Shown: positions 1-11,174 of the stretch, one piece after another
How the letters are laid out: each line of letters begins with the position of its first letter
Numbering within the stretch: the first letter of the stretch is position 1
Assembly (NCBI GenBank): GCA_032622095.1
Contig: CP136069.1
Location: 202,290,690-202,354,689, forward strand
Source: Siphonodentalium dalli
Lineage: Eukaryota > Mollusca > Scaphopoda > Gadilida > Siphonodentaliidae
Direction: 5' to 3'
DNA: 64,000 nt
Notes under the pieces: model-generated
Seen by the model: only the letters and a program-made list of their open reading frames with translations
Told to the model about the DNA's origin: nothing
Databases searched by the model: none
Program-made: the position numbers and the translations under genes

Positions 1-305
1 AGCCACTTTTGTAAATGTGTTTAAATCGAAAAGTGTATCGTGACAAAACCAGCCAAAAATATCCCATAGCACCCTTGGCAAAAGTTAATAGGAACAATTT
101 CTCTGTATATTGAACCCGATGATTTATTAAGTCAATCCTGCGCGAGTCCAAATGTGCTCAAACCATTACGCGTTCGTCTCTCCCAACCCAATGACGCGTC
201 GGTTTAATTATGAGGCTGCAGTTATGAGCTGTTGTGCGTTCACCGAGAAATAATTGCAACTAGCCACGTGGGCGCCGACCAATCAGAATGCTGGATTTAG
301 TGATA
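1..305. repeat. Dispersed repeat, copy A (inverted partner at 25117-25425)
   Basis: The segment is clearly similar to the reverse complement of 25117-25425. Shared blocks include TTGGCAAAAGTTAATAGGAA, GTCAATCCTGCGCGAGTC, and CACGTGGGCGCCGACCAATC followed by AGAATGCTGGATTTAGTGAT. No coding potential is evident. The two copies are an inverted dispersed pair. The left limit may extend beyond the window. Confidence 0.8.
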
Positions 306-339
306 ATCACACATAGTATGTACATATATACATGTAACA

Positions 340-1065
340 CATTTAAAATAGTTTCGTGGGTATAAAATAATAAATACGATGCGAAGATCCCTATCCGAAA
401 ATGCTTTTTATCAATTAATATTAATTTTAATTCGTATATTTTCTGATAAAATGAGCTGATCAAAAGGGACATATATTTGTTCTATTTTTAGAACATATCT
501 TTCAGGCGAAAACAGACTATTAGAGTTCTCCAAACGCTAACCTTCGAACGTAAAATGTCTCAGATTGCTTGTTTATATTGTTTAGTCCATTGTTATAAGC
601 GATAATAAGTCTAATTAACGTTTGTATGTCTTGTCACGGAGTTGCGGCCATACTGGATTCATCTAGCCCCCATTCCGCGGTTTAAGTTATACAGCTCAAG
701 GATCTGCAGTAGCATTCCATATATATATGTAGAGCTTTTGAGTATTCATGAATTCCATATTTTTATGGAATCATACATATTCAAATGTTCCTTATATGGA
801 ATGCACCTCCAGCATTTTGACCTGTGGAACGGGGGTTCGATGAATCAAATATGGCCGCGACTCAGTGCCAAGACTTATTTATGGCACAATTACACAATAA
901 TATATGTGGTCTCTGTTAACAGTAACCACCATGGGTTGAAAGCTATACGATCACAATTTGTATCCCAGAACATATTTTAAATATAAGCACTATTAATCAT
1001 TAAAAGCGTTTACAGACAGGAGTCTTCGATTTATATTTAATGTTATACCCCGGAAACTATATAAC
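340..1065. repeat. Dispersed repeat, copy A (partner at 41805-42275), split by a fold-back insertion
   Basis: The blocks 340-629 and 873-1065 align in the same orientation with 41805-42275. Shared landmarks are GTTTCGTGGGTATAAAAT, TATCAATTAATATT, TATAAGCGATAAT, ATTACACAATAA and the GTCTTCGATT block. The stretch in between (630-872) is missing from the partner copy, so it is an insertion. No protein is recognisable. Confidence 0.75.
630..872. mobile_element. Palindromic MITE-like insertion
   Basis: The two halves are imperfect reverse complements. The outer ends read CTTGTCACGGAGTTGCGGCC at the left and the inverse of CTTGGCACTGAGTCGCGGCC at the right, and the similarity continues inward to an AT-rich centre near 735-775. 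The paralogous repeat at 41805-42275 lacks this piece, so it behaves as an independent insertion of about 240 bp. It has no coding capacity. The superfamily cannot be assigned and the target-site duplication is unclear. Confidence 0.7.
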
Positions 1066-1146
1066 ACATGTTTACAATGAGATGGACCATCTTGAGAACG
1101 TATGTAATCATCAACTTGTATGAAACTGTAATATCCAGCGCAACTG

Positions 1147-1700
1147 CGGCTTCAGTAAATATATAATACGTGTATGTGATATGAATAAAACAGTCAGCAG
1201 TCATATACATGTATATACATTATATCGGCAGTGCAGGAATATAACCAGGGTAAATGTATAATACGTGTATGTGATATGAATAAAACAGCCAGCAGTCATA
1301 TAGATACATTATATCGGCAGTGCAGGAATATAACCAGGGTAAATGTATAATACGTGTATGTGATATGAATACAACAGTCAGCAGTCATATACATGTATAT
1401 ACATTATATCGGCAGTGCAGGAATATAACCAGGGTAAATGTATAATACGTGTATGTGATATGAATAAAACAGTCAGCAGTCATATAGATACATTATATCG
1501 GCAGTGCAGGAATATAACCAGGGTAAATGTATAATACGTGTATGTGATATGAATAAAACAGTCAGCAGTCATATAGATACATTATATCAGCAGTGCAGGA
1601 ATATAACCAGGATAAATGTATAATACGTGTATGTGATATGAATAAAACAGCCAGTAGTCATATAGATACATTATATCGGCAGTGCAGGAATATAACTAGG
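1147..1700. repeat. Six-unit tandem repeat, 89/95-bp period
   Basis: The motif TAATACGTGTATGTGATATG recurs near 1163, 1259, 1348, 1443, 1532 and 1621, giving spacings of 96, 89, 95, 89 and 89. The two lengths reflect presence or absence of an extra ACATGTATAT block. Units also share GGCAGTGCAGGAATATAAC. Divergence between units is low, suggesting recent amplification. Confidence 0.92.
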
Positions 1701-2084
1701 GTTCTTGTACTGCTTTTAATCGCGGTGCCACATCAGTCACCACATAACCGGTAATTGTGGTGCGGTTATGGTTTGAGCACAGTTATATATGGATAATAAC
1801 CCGTTACTTGGGCAATTACTAAGTAATGTTGGAACGATTAGTCGTCGTCGGCTGGAATGTCGGCGAAAATCGATTAGCAATTTCCTAGTCGACTAATCGC
1901 CATATTTCACAGAAAGGTATAGATACAAATTTCAATAGTAACAATCATTGGTTTGGTTGAAAATATATATATTGTAGCAGAAGTTACAAGCGATTGGGGT
2001 ACACGTTCTAACAACAAAATGTGGCTCCGCTCCCAGCAATATTTACACAAATGTTTAAACAAGAAGAATAACACATATAATGTA

Positions 2085-2905
2085 TATATTAAGAATGTTG
2101 ATGATGCCTGGTGTGTGGTGGATTGTGACTACCGGTCCCGAAATCCTCTGCTATATATATCATGCCAATATATATTAAGGTTGTTAGTAAGTATATATAT
2201 GTAGTGTAATTGATTATGGGCCAGCCAATTTCAAGGAGTGGGTATTTATCGAATACCGATCGTTTGAGTCCATTTACGATTCTGGCAGCTTCGTTATACA
2301 TCCTTTTTTTTAGGTTAAGTATTTTGTTGCATTCGCCGACACACTATCAGAATAATCCCTTATAGGCAGAGTGTTAGTATTGCATACTTTTTCTAGCGTC
2401 TTTCTATTGATACTGTACTTAAATTTTCTGAGTGTTATAGTCTTCCTGATACTCGTCGACAGACATTTTCAATGTGATCATTCCAATTTGCTTGGATATC
2501 GAGACCGATGTGTCTATGCGATTTAATGAAAGCTATTCTTTCGTTTTTGAGTCAGAGTTTTGGGGCCTGGTCTTTCTAGTTTGGGAAAATCACGTAGCGT
2601 TGATCGTTGTTGTGTTACAGTCTACTAGCCAGTACTGTTGTTGGCCCATTGTGATACGATTTTGAGATCATGGTTGAGTTGTCCATCTAGGAATGGCAAG
2701 TCATAATGAGAAGCAGTGAGGCAGGTGTAGTCGGTGTACACTCGAGATTGTGAGCAGAGACTGGGCAGATCGTTTATATAAATTAAGAGATTCAAAAGAC
2801 GACTAGAAAGTTTCCGTGAAAGCTAAAATATCGTAGTCTTGACAAAATCTATTATTTTTTCGAGTTTGTGGCGTATGCTTCTTGTGTTCTGGTTGACTAT
2901 TGTTA
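2085..2905 (-). pseudogene. Decayed CR1-like non-LTR retrotransposon fragment (EN and RT remnants)
   Basis: Reading the minus strand in shifting frames gives an endonuclease remnant (QDYDILAFTE near 2850), a reverse-transcriptase region with W-A-N-N-W-like residues, then HRHIGLDIQ near 2500 and NEAARIVNG near 2280. The last two match HKHLGLTFD and YEMARIVTG of the intact element at 46.1-49.7 kb. Several frameshifts and stops break the frame and most of the domain is lost. It is a dead copy related to, but strongly diverged from, the intact element. Confidence 0.7.
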
Positions 2906-3551
2906 TTGTTTTCGTTGATCGATCACTGACTGGCCCTGTGTCCCTTTCTAATCCAGACATAACAAGTAACATTGCTAATACAATCCCCAGTAGAAATTGG
3001 TGAATTTTTATTTTCCATCTTAGTCGATTACGTGTGCTTATTTTCTGATATTTTCGTTAAGTGGAAACTCTTTTTCAGATCGAAACATCCAATTGATACA
3101 CGGTACTGCTCAAGTGATATCGACATGATGGAAATAGAACTTGGCAATAACTGAAAGTGGTACCGCACATGGATTGGACACTTGATTTGTAATAATTTCG
3201 TAGAAGAGGCTGAGGACCGGCTACGGTGGGTTGATTCCATTTATGTTTGAATTTTTTACAATACATTGATGCAGTTTTCCAGTTCGACCAGAAAAGGTGA
3301 TACAAATAATGAAGAAAACATGAGCAAACATGAAAACAACATGAATAAACGGTGAAGTAAATGGATCGGCATTGCTACTTTGTAAGTATATACTGGATGA
3401 GGTGATAACACATGTACATATAATGAAATGTGTCATATACCTGAGGTATATGGATGATGTGATCGATCAATTGGGGGTTCCTCTTCTAGCAATGGGGTAG
3501 ACTTAGATTTATCATGTGGAACTGAAACTTAAGTTGTCCAAGGATACCCAC

Positions 3552-3773
3552 TCATTTCCATTCATGGGGAAATATGTTATCAATATGATTACTCCACTCA
3601 TCCGGATCATTAAATGTCAATCCCAGATGCTTGTATGTTTTTACTTCTTGACTTATCACTCCATATATGTTAACAGTTGGATGGTAAATATTATTCCTTT
3701 TTACGAGAAATCGACAAAGTCTCTGTTTTGTGAGGATTGAAAGAAACCATCCATTTGTTTGACCAATCTGCAC
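3552..3773 (-). pseudogene. Non-LTR retrotransposon RT thumb-region fragment
   Basis: A 73-codon open stretch encodes a piece that resembles the part just downstream of the RT palm in the CR1-like element at 46.1-49.7 kb: YHPTVNIYGV followed by KTYKHLGLTFND and a W-x-x-H-I motif. Only this piece is present, with no EN or catalytic palm next to it. It is a short decayed fragment, possibly part of the same old insertion cluster as 2085-2905 and 4735-6420. Confidence 0.75.
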
Positions 3774-4734
3774 AACTATTCTAATAATGTGGAATGGTTT
3801 ATATAGCTATGCGCAGATAAATATATATATATTTCATTCTATGCGTGCCGCTGTCCGATATATCGGTATCGTCTTTTTGAATAAGCGTATATAAGCCATA
3901 CGGACGACCATATAAGGTAGATTTATTGTTCGTATCGGTTTCAGTATATATCGCCAAGTTGACCACATGGCCCAAAAAACATTGTATTAGCGCACGTTTC
4001 AGCGAAACAACTCTTTTGAAAAGCGTTTTAGGAAATGCATTCTGTGGAACAGTCACGTTGGCGTTATAAATTCGTGTCATATTATGGTAATGTGTCACGA
4101 CTTCCAACGATGCGTGGATTTAAGGAAGATTATACAGTTCAAGTAGTTTGGCCTACTCTGTGCTTGGTGTAAACACTATTTTAGTCTAGCTCTCACATAT
4201 ACATGACTATATAATAATTACATTCTAAAAATATTTATAATTACAATTTTGTTCTTTATTGTTTTTGGTGAGTTTTTCAATTGTGAGATATAGACGAGCT
4301 GACAATAATCAAGGTGTTTTTTAAGTTATCTCCACAGTGTGTTACTTCTGAATAAGAACTTATTTCATTATGGTTATATGTCAATTATCATATGCCGAGT
4401 TAGGTTTTTCTGCTCCAGGTGAGAATTAACATTTATTGTCTATAAGAGAATGTCATGAATGGGTAAAAGATTTTTTTCGAAAATATAATTTGTTATAGTA
4501 ACTGAAATTTATCATGAACTCTATCTATCATATACTCGTATCGGTCAATACTATATGACTAGGATGTTGCAAAGAGAAACTAGCATAATTTAATATTACT
4601 ACCGAAAAAAAGTACAATTGAAAATCTCACTTGTCCTGTGCTACATGTATGTATATATGGTGCGTATATAACTCAATTTGTCAGCAGTATGGTTGCCAAT
4701 CTATAATATTCATTTATACATCGGAGCTAATCTA

Positions 4735-6420
4735 GCTCGTGTTGTTTAGTCAGTGGCGGTATTTATTAAATCTACCAGTTCTGTCAATGTGAAGTTAAAC
4801 TGCTCGAACTATTTCAACATTTTCTTCAACTGATAAGTTATTAGATCCTGTTAGTAATATATCACGTGTTAGAGACAATGGTAAATTCTCAAGGAATTTT
4901 ATTCTTTGCTCCCTAAATAGTCGGCAGTATAATGGTAGTGCTCTGCAGTTTCAACGCTTCCAAATGCACATGATGGGTCATCTTTGAAAAAATTATCTTT
5001 CAGATCTGAATTCAAATTGCTACACTATCCTAGTATGATACATTTGGCTTTCTCCACTAGTTCAGAGGCACATGTGTAAATAAGCGATTTGAATATTGAT
5101 ATAGTGGTACACTTATTTGGTCATGTTATCATAAGGCAATCGATAGTTGTTGAAGGGAGACACGTGTCCCTGTAAGCATTGTAATTATATGGAGATACCC
5201 GTAGGGGGGATATATCTCATATAATAGTTGTTTGCTGATCACGACGTGTTGGAGAATATGTGATAGAGATAGGATGGTGGTTTACCAATTTTCATATCAA
5301 GAAATTGTACCAGTTTTGAATGTTTGTCAATGGGCTGCAATTGCTCCCACCCTGCCTCTTCAAGAAGTTTTTCCTTTTTTAAGCTTCTTGTTGTCCCAGT
5401 AAAAATTATGGAGGCTTCATATCTTAATTATTCTAATAATCTTGAAAATTCAGCTGAACATGTGTCCCAAACATGGCTAGCATATTATAATAGGGAATGA
5501 AGGCGATATTTGTAATTTCAAGTGCTCTCCTGTGTAACTGAAACTTATTTTTTATAAGGATACACACTCTTTTCCATTGCCGGGAAAGTATGTCATAAAT
5601 ATGACTACTCCAACGCACCCGGATAATTAAATGTCAATTACAGATATTTGTGTGTTTTTACTTCTTGGATTATCACTCCAGATAGGTTAATAGTTGGATG
5701 GTATGTCTCATTCCTTTTTACGGGAAATCAACATAGTCTCTGTTTTTGAGGATTAAAAGTAACCATCCATTTTCAGCCCAATTTGCAATTAGCATTGAAT
5801 ATGTTTGCAGCCAACACTGGGGTTTCCACTGTAATTTACATTGAAGTGTTGTCAGCATACAATCATATAGTACTGGTAATACCATGTGGTATGTCATTTA
5901 TGTAAATAATAAAGAGTAAAGGCAAAATTATTAATCCAATTAGGACACAAGTATTTATCTTATCCCACCCTGATGTAGTATTTCTAGAACTACACGTTGC
6001 TCTCTATGGAAACGATAGTTTTGCATCAGTCCCAGTAGTTTACCCTCAACTCCACTCTGTTCCAAATTGTTTAGTAACCCATTATGCCATACTTTATCAA
6101 TGACCTTACTTATGTCCATGAATATGCACCGAACTTCTTTCCCATTGTCAAGTGAGTTGCTAATAACGATACAAAGTGTTGTTTCGTACATAGTCTATCT
6201 GATTTTGTGACGTCACACAAACTAATTGTTTATATGCAATCGTATATGTGATATAAATTGCTACTCCGCCTCCCTCTTTGCCTTGCCTATCCGTATGGAT
6301 GGGTTCGTGGAATCCTGGTATCGATAACTCGGTAAGAGCTAATATATCATAATCTTACGATTCCGCACTTAATATGTCAATTTTTGTTTGAGGCTTTGAA
6401 TATTTAACAAGATTAATTGA
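4735..6420 (-). pseudogene. Decayed CR1-like non-LTR element (EN, RT, C-terminal domain)
   Basis: From right to left on the minus strand one can read an APE endonuclease remnant (KIDILSAE, DYDILALTE, GKEGGGVAIYI; 6420-6240), an RT palm piece (DNGKEVRCIFMDISK, DKVWHNGLL; 6191-5955), a thumb piece (5618-5433), a connector (EEAGWEQLQ, KLVQF; about 5390-5280) and a C-terminal Cys/His region (NSDLKDNFF, CAFGSVETAEHYHY; about 5010-4900) ending near 4735. The order matches the intact element at 46-50 kb. There is an internal deletion between EN and RT and many frameshifts, so it encodes nothing functional. Confidence 0.82.
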
Positions 6421-6473
6421 GGTTTTGTTTCAAAGGTTGGACCAGGATTCATATGAATATCATTTGCTAGGTT

Positions 6474-6535
6474 GATTGATTGATTGGGGTTTAACGTCAT
6501 TTTAGCAAAAAAAGCCATATCACGACGAGTCATTT
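6474..6535. repeat. GATTGATTGGGGTTTAACGTC-type dispersed motif
   Basis: The segment reads TTGATTGATTGATTGGGGTT followed by TAACGTCATTT and, after an A run, CCATATCACGACGAG. I recall this motif as a common interspersed repeat in mollusc genomes, probably SINE-derived. Only the short core is seen here. The family assignment rests on memory rather than on a search. Confidence 0.45.
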
Positions 6536-7990
6536 GCTAGGACTATGAACAGTATCCAAATGATCATTAACAATACTAGTCTAGTATTAGCCACCAGTAT
6601 CACATATTTGTCTTTTAAAGATATGTTCAAGCAATCATCCTTAATTATAATGGCTTTATAACAGCTTTTGTACATTGGAGGAGGTGTTGATTCAGAGAAT
6701 ACCATTTCTATAAGTCGTGTAAATATAAATGCTTTCTTTATTGACATGCCTCTTGATGGCTAGTTTATTAAAATATTAAATTGATGTGTATGCGCTTCAT
6801 TTAGCATACGATTATTTGTCGCCGTTATGCTAGGTCTGGTGCAAAAAGTTCCAACCCTTGCCCTTTAGTACTCTAGGCTAACCATTTTGGTATATTTGTT
6901 ACCAAATGGAAGCTCCTGCGTCCAGAGCCACGAACAGGTTGGCTGTTTTATACATAAAAAATTTCTGATTGGCATCTGGTCAACTGACAAATATGTTTTC
7001 CATACGAGTAAAATCAGTAACATTTGTGTTTGTTGTCACAAAATATTAACGGGGGCTGTCAGTGAGTTTGCTGGTGTTTTACATTGTAAACTATAGAGCA
7101 TCGTGTTGACAGTTCAAGAATGTTTAGGTGAGTGCCAAATGTCTGAGATATAATTACATTATAACTTGAAATTGCAAAACTATCGTTTTATTATTCAGTG
7201 TTTCAGCTGAGTGTTTGCGAAATAATAGAGGTGTTGAGACTTTTGCGATGATATGTAGCAGCTTGAGGCACAAAGAATGTCACGAGCCACATTTTCAAAA
7301 GATATGTAAACTTATTTCTTTCAAATATAAGTTTGCACTTAATTGCAGAATATGCACAAACAACTGTAACTATTTCGATTTGAAAGAATAAAACATATAA
7401 ACTATGCTATAGTTCATTTGTATTACCAATCATGATTGACAAGTTTACGGTGAGTAATCTGGTATAAGTGTGAGAGGTTTGGATTGTTAATTGGCATGTT
7501 GTTGCCAAGGTTGTTCAGTTAATTACAGTGTTTAATACCCGTATATTAATATAGGCTTTATCCATTTAGGTCCGTTTGATTATTAACAATCAATGCTGCA
7601 TGCAATATACATCCATATGTATCGTCGTCCACAGCGGTGTACCCCAAAAACGACCGCCTGTTGCGGTACGATGAACAATATAATCGTCATTGTTCATCTA
7701 TGTCGCATGATCATACCGTTTTCACGGCACTGTGACTGATGAAAGATCAAATCAATTCCGACGTGACCACATGTTCACTGAGTCTTGATTGGGTGGCGCT
7801 GTTAGGTGACATCACATGCAGACGATACGTGATACCAGTGGGCGCAATATAGACTGCGCATGCACCAAAGGTTAGGAAACTTGAACGCCAAAAACTCCTT
7901 AGATCGAATTATGGAGAAAACTGTATATAACGTTGATGGATATCGGCAACTAAAACATTCTTAACCCCTCCACTTTCTATCCCTGACCCA
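6536..7990. other. Non-coding stretch, nothing recognised
   Basis: The sequence is AT-rich with only short chance reading frames. I see no domain, splice-framed exon, structured RNA or strong repeat. Confidence 0.5.
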
Positions 7991-7999
7991 AACGGTACC

Positions 8000-9860
8000 A
8001 AATATGGCCTCTTTAACACACACGATTTGGCTCCTCGTATCATTGCAGAAGAACGCGTATGAATTTGGTGTAAATTACTGCTAAACGTAATTAGTTGTAT
8101 CAGCTTTGATTCCCCTCCCCATTCATGATTCGAGCGGTGACACGTTTGACACTTAAACCACGTCCATTAGACTCCTTACGTAATACATATACTTATGTAT
8201 ACGTTTCTCGGTAATCGGCAACTAAACAACTTCTTATCAAATTCAGTGCCCCCTCTCATTCTCTAACCAAAAGGCACCAATTTGGCGTCTTTAAATCACA
8301 CGATTTGTACATGCTCGTGCCATGGATTAGAATGTGTATCAATTTGGTGGAAATCGGCGCTAAAAATAGTTGCTTGTCAATTGTTGTGCCCCTCTCTCCC
8401 TCCGTGTACCCCTTACTCGAACGGTATCATATCATGGAGATGATTATAAATATATTTGGTGGAAACAGGCGACACATTTATTTCATCATTTGTGCTGTCA
8501 CTCCCCCTTTTCTGCCCCTGACACCAACAGTGTCACTTCTAACCCGCACCATTAATTTCCTCGTAAAAGTTACACACGTTAAATCACTTTGGTGCCATTT
8601 TGATGGTCCATGTACAGTTGTATAGAACACAGACTTTCGCAAATATACGGACCTAATGGGGCGTCTATAACAGCGATTTGATTCCTGGGTTGAAATTGAC
8701 GCTAAACATGTTTATCAGTTTTGGTGACAATCCCCACACTATCTCTGACTAATGTGGCGCCAATTTGGACATTTTAAAACTATATAATTAGACTTGATAT
8801 GCAGATGAATATTGGTGGAAATCGGTGACTAAACAAACTAGTATCAAATGTAGTGACCTCCGCATCTTTCATCCAATCGGCACTAATGTGGCATTTTTAT
8901 ATCCCACGATTAGATGCCGTGTATCATGAAGAAGAATGTGCATCAATTTGGTGGAAATATGTTATAACACACATGTTTATCAATTCTGGTGCCCTTTGCC
9001 TATGATGTGCATCCCTGACTCAGAAGGCGGCACTTTTGACATCTTTGACATCCGTGTTTAAACACATTATTATCAAATTTAGCCCCCCCCCCCCACACAA
9101 TCTCTCATCCAAACGGCACCACGTTGGCGTCTTTAAAAAACACAGTTGGATTTTTCGTATCATGGAGAAGAATGTGTATCAATCTGGTGAAACCGGTTCT
9201 AAAAATATGTGTTATCAATTTTGTTGCTCCTCTCCCCTTCATCTCATCACTGATTCATTGCTGCCACTTGTGTCATCTTTATGCCACACCATTATACTCC
9301 TGATGTCATGGAGAATATTATGTATAAGTTTGATGGTAATCGGCGATCAAACACATTTTATCAAATTTAGTGCCCCCTCTCTCATCCCAACAGCACTAAT
9401 TTGGTGTATTTAAACCCCACGATTAGATTCCTTGTATCGTGGAGAAGAATGTGTATCAATTTGGTGAAACTCGACGCTAATATATGTTTATTAATGCTGG
9501 TACTACTTCCCCTTCTGTGCAACCCTAACTCGAACGGTGGCACTTAAACCACACCATTATATTCCTCATATCAAGGAAATGATTATTAATAAGTATTGTG
9601 GAAATCGGCGACAGAAAGTTGTTCTCCCTCTCCCCCCTTTTCTTCCCCTGACAAAAACAGCGTCACTTTAGAAACATATAACCCGCACCATTATCTTCCT
9701 CGTAAAAGTTACCCCTGTTTGTGCCATCTAAATGGAGGTGTGTCCCAAAAGAACAATATTTCGACCACACTCTCTGTCATATTTAGAACTAACTTATGCC
9801 TAGTCAATAGAAAAGGATCGACCACCCTCCATCTATCAACATACATAATTATTTAGTACT
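8000..9860 (+). repeat. Dispersed element made of diverged ~130-160-bp tandem units (plus orientation)
   Basis: A module recurs: ATCAATTTGGTGGAAATCGGC, then a TATCAATTTTGGTGCCCCTC-like block, then a C/T-rich stretch, CGAACGG, TTTAAACCACACGATTAGAT and ATGGAGAAGAATGTG. Copies sit near 8060, 8338, 8810, 8941, 9178, 9329 and 9457. The tail near 8560-8640 (TCGTAAAAGTTAC, TATAGAACACAGACTTTCGC) matches the ends of the elements at 25.62-27.4 and 29.49-30.06 kb. Reading frames across it are repeat shadows. Confidence 0.75.
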
Positions 9861-9879
9861 GTAAACCTATGACTGTTAT

Positions 9880-10430
9880 ATATATAGCCAACTTTTAGAG
9901 AAACTTGACTATAATCTCAAGTGAAAGAAGATTGACCATCAACGACAATAAGCCAACCACATTGTGTGCAATATTCGGAACGAAAAAAGACCGGACGCCC
10001 TTGATATTGCCGCAACATAACGTATGCAGGACTGTTAACCCATGTATACAAAAATATGCTGCTTAAAACAGAAACCCAGTAGGCTAGAAAATGACCGACC
10101 GCCCTTGATATTTCAACAAAATGAATTTAGGACTTCTAACCTATGCCTGCTGGTGACTAATTTTAGAGAATATAGGTTATAATCACAAGTAAACGGAGAG
10201 TGACCCAAAACGATAATAGGCCAACGACAGTTTATGGCATACTCTTAACCAGTAGACATCCAGAAACTGGACAAGAACTCACCGCCCTTGATATTTCAAG
10301 AAAGTTTGTCATCACTGTTAGCCCATGTCTGTGGAGCCGAATTTAATACAAATATTAATATAATCGCAAGTAGACGGACTGTGACCCAAATTGATAATGC
10401 TCCAACCGCTGTAGCGGGCACGACGTAATT
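9880..10430. repeat. Degenerate tandem repeat
   Basis: The blocks ACCGCCCTTGATATTTCAA (near 9988, 10098 and 10281), AATCACAAGTAAACGG-like (near 9916, 10172 and 10363) and GTTAACCCATG recur at irregular spacing with strong divergence. This is an old tandem array of units of roughly 110-190 bp with no coding potential. Confidence 0.55.
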
Positions 10431-10539
10431 TACGATTACAACCGCAGCCCGTTTAGTGGGCAGAGCTTAATTTCCCGAAATAACAAATTCATACATTTCT
10501 CCATTACATGTGAGCTGCAGTTGTACATATAGATTAAAA

Positions 10540-11170
10540 TGTGAAATACAAGATGGCTGCTGTCGGGATTTTTTTTTAAATGAATGAATGAAATATTGGA
10601 TATCCCCCATCTAGAGGTCATCACAAAGAACCATATGACGATTGGTGACAATCGGATGAGGAATGTGGCATGCACAGTGTGCCGAACGATTTAGTAATGC
10701 AGAGGGTAAAATTCAAGATGGCCAATAGCGGTCATATTTTGAATGGAATTCGGAATAATCTTATGGCTCCAGTATAGTGGCCACCCATAAGAACCATCGT
10801 TCAAAATCGATGGATCCCATCTAAAGGTGACTATAAATATGCGTGTACGTTTTCGAAACATGTCTCCTATAACTGCGGGTTGCATGCTGTGCCGATGGAT
10901 TTACAAGATGGCTGCTGGTGGCCATGTGTTTCAACCATTTTTGGAAATACTGGATGGATCCCATTTAGAGGTAATCCCGATGATCATTATAACGTTTAAC
11001 AATCGAATGAGTGATATGTCCTGTATGCTGTTCCGAAGGATTTAGTCACGCGAAGAGTAAAATCCAAGATAACCGCTTGCACTCATGATGTTCAATGAAT
11101 TTCCAAAAATTCGATGGCTCCCACCCAGAAGCCACTTAGAGATCCATATTTTGAGTATACGCTATGGTAA
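10540..11170. repeat. AAGATGGCNGCTGGNGG dispersed repeat, copy 1
   Basis: Repeated modules include ATACAAGATGGCTGCTG, GGATCCCATCTAGAGGT, CATGTTTTTCAA and GGCTGCAGGGTGTGCCGATGG. The same family recurs at 18410-19270 and 32790-33370. The modules occur two or three times inside each copy, so the element is internally tandem. No protein is recognised. Confidence 0.75.
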
Positions 11171-11174
11171 TTAA

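Noticed and set aside
642-980. 112-codon plus-strand frame
   Set aside because: It runs across a palindromic insertion and a dispersed repeat with no recognisable domain.
8305-8625. Plus-strand frames of 106 and 125 codons in the 8.3-9.4 kb region
   Set aside because: They arise from the ~150-bp repeat units and recur wherever the repeat does.
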